The notes beneath the pieces are model-generated. The model was not told where the DNA came from. It was given only the letters and a program-made list of their open reading frames with translations, and ran no database searches. A stretch of 64,000 nt of DNA from contig CAWFPR010000005.1 in assembly GCA_963817635.1 (NCBI GenBank), positions 62,001 through 126,000 on the forward strand, given 5' to 3'. How positions within the stretch are numbered: the first letter of the stretch is position 1; each line of letters opens with the position of its first letter. This DNA comes from CAWFPR01 sp963817635 (GTDB lineage: Bacteria; Acidobacteriota; Vicinamibacteria; Vicinamibacterales; 2-12-FULL-66-21). The position numbers were made by a program, and so were the translations under genes. Of this stretch, positions 60,074-64,000 are shown in pieces.

Positions 60074-60487
60074 ATGGAAATCGGCGACCTGCCCGCCCTC
60101 AACGCGACCCTGAACGGCCTTGCCGCGATCCTGCTCGTGATCGGCTACGTGCTCATCCGGCGGGGGCGCTGGCGACAGCACCGGGCCGTGATGCTCTGCG
60201 CGTTTGCCACCTCCACCCTCTTCCTCGTCTCGTACGTCGTCTACCACGCCAACGTCGGATCCCACCGGTTTGGCGGTCAGGGGCCGATCCGAATCGTCTA
60301 CTTCAGCATCCTCATCACCCACGTCATCCTGGCGGCGGCCATCGTTCCGCTCGCGCTCGTGACGCTGTCGCGCGGACTGCGCGCCAGGTACGATCGTCAT
60401 GCCCGGATCGCGCGCTGGACGCTCCCCCTCTGGCTTTACGTTTCTGTAACCGGAGTCGTTGTGTATCTCATGCTGTATCGGATGTAG
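60074..60487 (+). CDS. DUF420 membrane protein (CtaM/YozB-like)
   Basis: 137 residues, four transmembrane helices. NATLNGLAAILLVIGYVLIR, HRAVMLCAFATSTLFLVSYV with YHANVGSHRFGGQG, and ILITHVILAAAIVPLALVTL are DUF420 hallmarks with conserved His residues. In Bacillus-type systems relatives help assemble heme-copper oxidases. It is the last gene of the cupredoxin-ctaB set. Confidence 0.88.
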   Translation: MEIGDLPALNATLNGLAAILLVIGYVLIRRGRWRQHRAVMLCAFATSTLFLVSYVVYHANVGSHRFGGQGPIRIVYFSILITHVILAAAIVPLALVTLSRGLRARYDRHARIARWTLPLWLYVSVTGVVVYLMLYRM

Positions 60488-60648
60488 GATCTAGTGGGGC
60501 TCCGCTTCGCCAGCCGGCATTCCTGATCTTGGCGCGCTGGCGCGCGGACGATCTTGACTGAAGAAACCTGACCCTGGTGGCGCAGGTTTTCAGGTCAAGA
60601 GCTCCAGGGGGCGCACCGGCTGCCAGAACGCGTGCGCAATGGTGACAG

Positions 60649-61884
60649 GTGCTGAAGGGTCCGCAGAGCGTCGTCGCGTCGCTGTCGGTGATGGCCCTCG
60701 GCTGGGGTCAGACGTCGGCCGATGCGATCGTGCCTCAGGAGCTGGCCATCCAGCCGCGGCTCCTCGCCGCGATCGCCGCGCTGATCGTTACGGGGCTCCT
60801 GCTCCTCTTGTACGTTCATCGGCGGCGGCTCTACATCGTCTACTGGATGGCGGGCTGGATGATCGCGGCCGCAGCGAACTTCCTCGCGGCGTTCACCTAT
60901 CCAACGGTTCTGCTCGGGTACTTTTCGTACGGACTTTCCCAGTTTCTCGGCATCATCAGCGCGCTCGTCTTCGTGCTGAGCGCCGAGGCCTACCGCACGA
61001 CGCCACGGCTGCGCCGGGGCTACGTGTTCGTGCTGCTGCCGATCCTGCTCTGGTTCGCGCTGGCGCCGCTGACGAGGCTCGGACCGCCAGCTGCGTTTGC
61101 GGCGGGGCACCTGTTGACCGCCGGCGGCCTCGCCGCCGCCGGGCTCGGCTACCTGGCGCTCGCGCGACAGACCGGCATGCTCGGCGCGGCCGTGGTGGGA
61201 ACGATGCTCGTTGCCGGCGCCTCGGCGAACGTCTGGATCTCGCTCGTGGCGCAGCAGCCGGACTCGCCGGCGGTGACCCACATCGCGCTGCTCAGCCTCG
61301 CGTTCAGCCTGGTGATGGCCCTGGGCATGCAGTTGATGACCTTCGAGGACATGACCTACGAGCTGCGCGCCACGAACCGGCGCCTCGAGTCCACGCAGTG
61401 GGAACTCCGCCAGCTCGTGACGACCGACCCGCTGACCGGCTGCCGGAACCGGCGCTTCTTCGACCAGGTCATCAACCGCGAGATCCAGCGCCATCGGCGC
61501 TATCGCATCCCGCTGTCGATGGTGTTCGTGGACGTCGATCGCTTCAAGAGCATCAACGACACACTCGGGCACGAGGCCGGTGACCGGGTGCTGCAACAGG
61601 TGGCCGACTTCCTCGCGCGCAACGTCCGCGAAGCCGACTACGTGTTCCGCTGGGGCGGTGACGAGTTCCTGATCCTGATCTCCTGCACCGAAGAGGAAGC
61701 GTTGACCAAGGGACGCGACCTGCAGGAAGCGTTCGCGGCCACCGAATCGCCGTCGCTCCCGGCGGGCGTTGGCCTGAGCGTCGGCTGCGCGGAAGTGCCG
61801 GCCGATGCGAGCGACGTCATCGCGCTCGTCAAGGTTGCCGACGATCGGATGTACGAAAACAAGCGCACGCTGCGAGCGGGCTGA
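60649..61884 (+). CDS. membrane-bound diguanylate cyclase (GGDEF)
   Basis: About 411 residues, intact from a GTG; an internal ATG at 60691 is also possible. Seven or so helices (LLAAIAALIVTGLLLLLYVH to ALLSLAFSLVMALGMQLMTF) form an MHYT/7TM-like sensor, followed by a GGDEF domain: DPLTGCRNRRFFDQVI, VDVDRFKSINDTLGHEAGD and the active-site GGDEF at residues 336-340. RxxD (READ) five residues upstream is the c-di-GMP inhibitory site, so product feedback is expected. It makes c-di-GMP. Confidence 0.92.
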   Translation: MLKGPQSVVASLSVMALGWGQTSADAIVPQELAIQPRLLAAIAALIVTGLLLLLYVHRRRLYIVYWMAGWMIAAAANFLAAFTYPTVLLGYFSYGLSQFLGIISALVFVLSAEAYRTTPRLRRGYVFVLLPILLWFALAPLTRLGPPAAFAAGHLLTAGGLAAAGLGYLALARQTGMLGAAVVGTMLVAGASANVWISLVAQQPDSPAVTHIALLSLAFSLVMALGMQLMTFEDMTYELRATNRRLESTQWELRQLVTTDPLTGCRNRRFFDQVINREIQRHRRYRIPLSMVFVDVDRFKSINDTLGHEAGDRVLQQVADFLARNVREADYVFRWGGDEFLILISCTEEEALTKGRDLQEAFAATESPSLPAGVGLSVGCAEVPADASDVIALVKVADDRMYENKRTLRAG

Positions 61885-61919
61885 CGCCCGTCGGACTGCC
61901 CGGCGCGAGGGCGGGCGTC
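61883..61919. terminator. hairpin between convergent genes
   Basis: GACGCCCG / CGGGCGTC arms with a ~21-nt GC-rich loop lie between the convergent stops of the diguanylate cyclase and the NamZ fusion. There is no T-run; probably a bidirectional, Rho-assisted stop. Confidence 0.35.
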
Positions 61920-61929
61920 GGCGGAGAAC

Positions 61930-64000
61930 TCAGCGATACAACAGGTATTTGCTCCGGAGCAACCGCCAGCGCGCCTCTCCCGCGGCCCAGGCGCGCGCGA
62001 CCGCCGCCGGATCCTCACCCGCCCTGATGCTCGCCAGCCCCGGCTTCGATCCGAACAGCCGTTCTGCGGCTTCGAGGTCGTACTTCGCGCCGTACAGCCT
62101 GCTGAGCGCCGACGCGATCTCGACGCCCACTCGCACCGGGCGCAACGCCGTCCGGTCGGTCACCACCATGAACACGCCGCCGCACTCTTCATTCGCGTAC
62201 TTGCTGGCCGTCGGCGTGAATCGCACCGGGTAGAACCGGATGCCGGCCAGGTCGCGCGCGTTCAGCGCATCGGCCAGCGCGACGCCGTCGATCCAGGGAG
62301 CGCCGACCTGCTCGAACGGCGTGTCGGTACCGCGGCCGACCGATACGTTCGTGCCCTCGATCGCGCCGATACCCGGATAGAGCGTGGCCTGGAGCAGGTT
62401 GCGCATGTTGGGGGACGGGTTGATCCAGGGGAGCCCGGTCGCGTCGAACCAGCTTTCGCGGTCCCAGTTCTGCATTCCGACGACGGTGAGGTCCGCGCCG
62501 ATCTTGTTTTCCGCGTTGAACAGTTTCGCCAGCTCACCGAGCGTCATGCCGTGCCGGATCGGCATCGGGAAGTAGCCGGTGAAACCGAGCTGTGACGCAT
62601 CAAGGGTCGGCCCTTCGATCTGGAATCCGTCGATCGGGTTCGGCCGGTCGAGCACCACCACGGCAATCCTGCGCCTGGCCGCCTCCTCCATCACGTACGC
62701 CATCGTCGTCGTGTAGGTGTAGAACCGCGCGCCGACGTCCTGCAGGTCGATGACCATCGTATCGATTCCGGCGAGCATCGCGTCGTCGGGCCGGCGCGTC
62801 TCGCCGTAAAGCGACACGATGGGCAGCCCGGTCTTCTCGTCGACCGATGACGGCACGGCGGCGTCGAGTACGCCGCGGATCCCGTGTTCGGGACTGAAAA
62901 GCCGCACGAGCGTCACGTCCTTTGCGTCGTGGAGCAGGTCGATGGTCGTCGCGCCGTCGCGGGCGCGGCCGGTGTGGTTCGTGACGAGCCCGACTTTCCG
63001 GCCTTTCAGGATCGCGAAGCCGCTGGCGCGGAGCGCGTCGATGCCGCTGAGGACCGGCTGCGCCGGCCGGGGCGGCGGCAGCGCGCCGGACGGCCCGAAG
63101 TCCCGACCCGTCCAGATCGCCTCGGTCCGGACGCCGGGCGGAATCGCCGTCACGATCGAGGCGGCGACGGTCGCCACCCGCGCGCGCAGCGGCGTGACGT
63201 CGCCCCTGCCGTCGGGATGCACACGATTGGACAGGAAGACGACGAACATCCGCGTGACCGGGTCCATCCAGATCGAAGTGCCCGTGAAGCCGGTGTGGCC
63301 GAACGAACCGAGAGGCAGCAGTTCGCCGCGGTTGGAGGAGAACGCTGAATCGATGTCCCATCCCAGACCGCGGACGTTGGGCTCGGCGCCGGGCGTCGCC
63401 GGCGTCGTCATCTTCGCCACTGCGAGCGGCGAGAGGATCCGGGTGCCCTTGTAGACGCCGCCGTCGAGGAGCATGCGGCAATAAATCGACAGATCGGCCG
63501 CCGTGCTGAAAAGTCCGGCGTGCCCGGCGACGCCGCCCATCCGGCGCGCCGTGGGATCGTGCACCGTGCCGCGCAGCATCTTCATGTCCGGCCCCTCGCA
63601 CGGCCAGCCGAACGGCGTGCACTTCTGGGTGGGCGCGATGCGCGGCTCGAGCGACTGCGGCGGCAGGAACATCGTGTCCTTCATGCCGAGCGGGACGAAG
63701 ATGCGGGTCCTGGCGAACTGATCGAGCGGCATGCCGCTGACGCGCCGGACGATGTCGCCGAGGAGGAAGTAGTTGATGTCGCTGTAGACGAACCGCGTGC
63801 CGGGCGGGTCAGTGGGCACCTCGTCGATGGCCAGCGCGATCGCGGTGTCGGAGCCGCTCCATGCGTCGGCGAGATCCAGGTCCGGGCGCAGGCCCGACGT
63901 GTGCGTCATCAGGTGGCGGATGGTGATCTCGCCCTTGCCATACCGCTCGAAGCCCGGAATGAACGAGGCGACGCGGTCGTTGAGCCGGATCCTGCCCTCT
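61930..64000 (-). CDS. serine hydrolase (beta-lactamase family)-NamZ (DUF1343) fusion, N-terminus outside window
   Basis: At least 689 residues, running off the right edge without interruption. The left part of the protein is a beta-lactamase/DD-peptidase-like domain with MTHTSGLRPDLDL, FVYSDINYFLLGDIVRRVSG (the YxN-type second motif as YSD) and GSFGHTGFTGT (HTG third motif); the SxxK nucleophile must lie beyond 64000. The C-terminal ~400 residues are DUF1343/NamZ: RKVGLVTNHTGRARDG, LFSPEHGIRGV, TMVIDLQDVGARFYTYTTTM and YPGIGAIEGTNVSVGRGTDT. NamZ is an exo-beta-N-acetylmuramidase of wall recycling. The fusion would join peptide/ester hydrolysis to muramic-acid release. Confidence 0.9.
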   Translation of the reverse strand, partial: EGRIRLNDRVASFIPGFERYGKGEITIRHLMTHTSGLRPDLDLADAWSGSDTAIALAIDEVPTDPPGTRFVYSDINYFLLGDIVRRVSGMPLDQFARTRIFVPLGMKDTMFLPPQSLEPRIAPTQKCTPFGWPCEGPDMKMLRGTVHDPTARRMGGVAGHAGLFSTAADLSIYCRMLLDGGVYKGTRILSPLAVAKMTTPATPGAEPNVRGLGWDIDSAFSSNRGELLPLGSFGHTGFTGTSIWMDPVTRMFVVFLSNRVHPDGRGDVTPLRARVATVAASIVTAIPPGVRTEAIWTGRDFGPSGALPPPRPAQPVLSGIDALRASGFAILKGRKVGLVTNHTGRARDGATTIDLLHDAKDVTLVRLFSPEHGIRGVLDAAVPSSVDEKTGLPIVSLYGETRRPDDAMLAGIDTMVIDLQDVGARFYTYTTTMAYVMEEAARRRIAVVVLDRPNPIDGFQIEGPTLDASQLGFTGYFPMPIRHGMTLGELAKLFNAENKIGADLTVVGMQNWDRESWFDATGLPWINPSPNMRNLLQATLYPGIGAIEGTNVSVGRGTDTPFEQVGAPWIDGVALADALNARDLAGIRFYPVRFTPTASKYANEECGGVFMVVTDRTALRPVRVGVEIASALSRLYGAKYDLEAAERLFGSKPGLASIRAGEDPAAVARAWAAGEARWRLLRSKYLLYR

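Noticed and set aside
60540..60610. Short inverted repeats (AACCTG/CAGGTT) before the diguanylate cyclase
   Set aside because: Arms of six bases with mismatches are expected by chance; no riboswitch fold could be recognised.

Overview
The window is GC-rich and densely coded. It most resembles an Acidobacteriota chromosome, perhaps Vicinamibacteria-like. That is an inference from gene content: two large Oar-like TonB receptors with an N-terminal carboxypeptidase-regulatory domain, two secreted VWFA proteins of the type common in Acidobacteria (one paired with a TPR gene), a CHASE2-cyclase, many secreted peptidases (S41, M14, M20, M19, M23, M48), an AOR-family oxidoreductase with its MoaD-like partner, and heme/cytochrome-oxidase assembly genes. 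No rRNA or other taxonomic marker is present. Many genes are split by single-base frame changes while the protein motifs on both sides stay intact. These are most easily read as indel errors in the sequence, and they are densest at 4.3-9.2 kb.

Layout. 0-4 kb: small secreted or lipoprotein genes and an S41 peptidase. 4.3-10.3 kb (leftward): receiver protein, pxpA, hyuA, hyuB and an MFS transporter with overlapping starts and stops, an apparent 5-oxoproline/hydantoin catabolic operon. 10.4-20.6 kb (leftward): histidine kinase and NtrC-type regulator, a very large M14 peptidase with duplicated N-terminal units, and a TonB receptor; this looks like a regulated peptide-degradation and uptake locus. 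20.7-31 kb: M20 peptidase, a lone DGQHR (DndB-like) gene, an esterase-like hydrolase, an acyltransferase-like membrane protein, OsmC, and FTR1 iron permease divergent from an M19 dipeptidase across a 25-bp palindrome resembling an IscR-type operator, then SGNH hydrolase and VWFA protein. 31-37.4 kb: AOR + MoaD-like protein, gamma-glutamyltransferase, proline racemase family and ornithine cyclodeaminase family genes.

37.4-44.2 kb holds the most coherent candidate system: a leftward operon of CHASE2-class III nucleotide cyclase, M48 protease and an MscS channel fused to a cyclic-nucleotide-binding domain. It would place a cyclic nucleotide source directly with a cyclic-nucleotide-gated channel.

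44.3-53.3 kb is an accessory region beside a tRNA-Glu(CUC) gene. A perfect 446-bp direct repeat begins inside the tRNA anticodon and recurs 6,361 bp later. Between the copies are a truncated integrase, an excisionase-like gene, a fossil of a second excisionase, two toxin-antitoxin pairs, a 27-bp-arm inverted repeat and a TPR-VWFA pair; two more toxin-antitoxin pairs follow the second copy. Two unrelated toxin genes share the same 28-bp 3' end.

53.4-64 kb returns to backbone genes: a TonB receptor, an M23 peptidase, a cupredoxin-like lipoprotein with ctaB and DUF420, a diguanylate cyclase, and a serine hydrolase-NamZ fusion that runs off the right edge.
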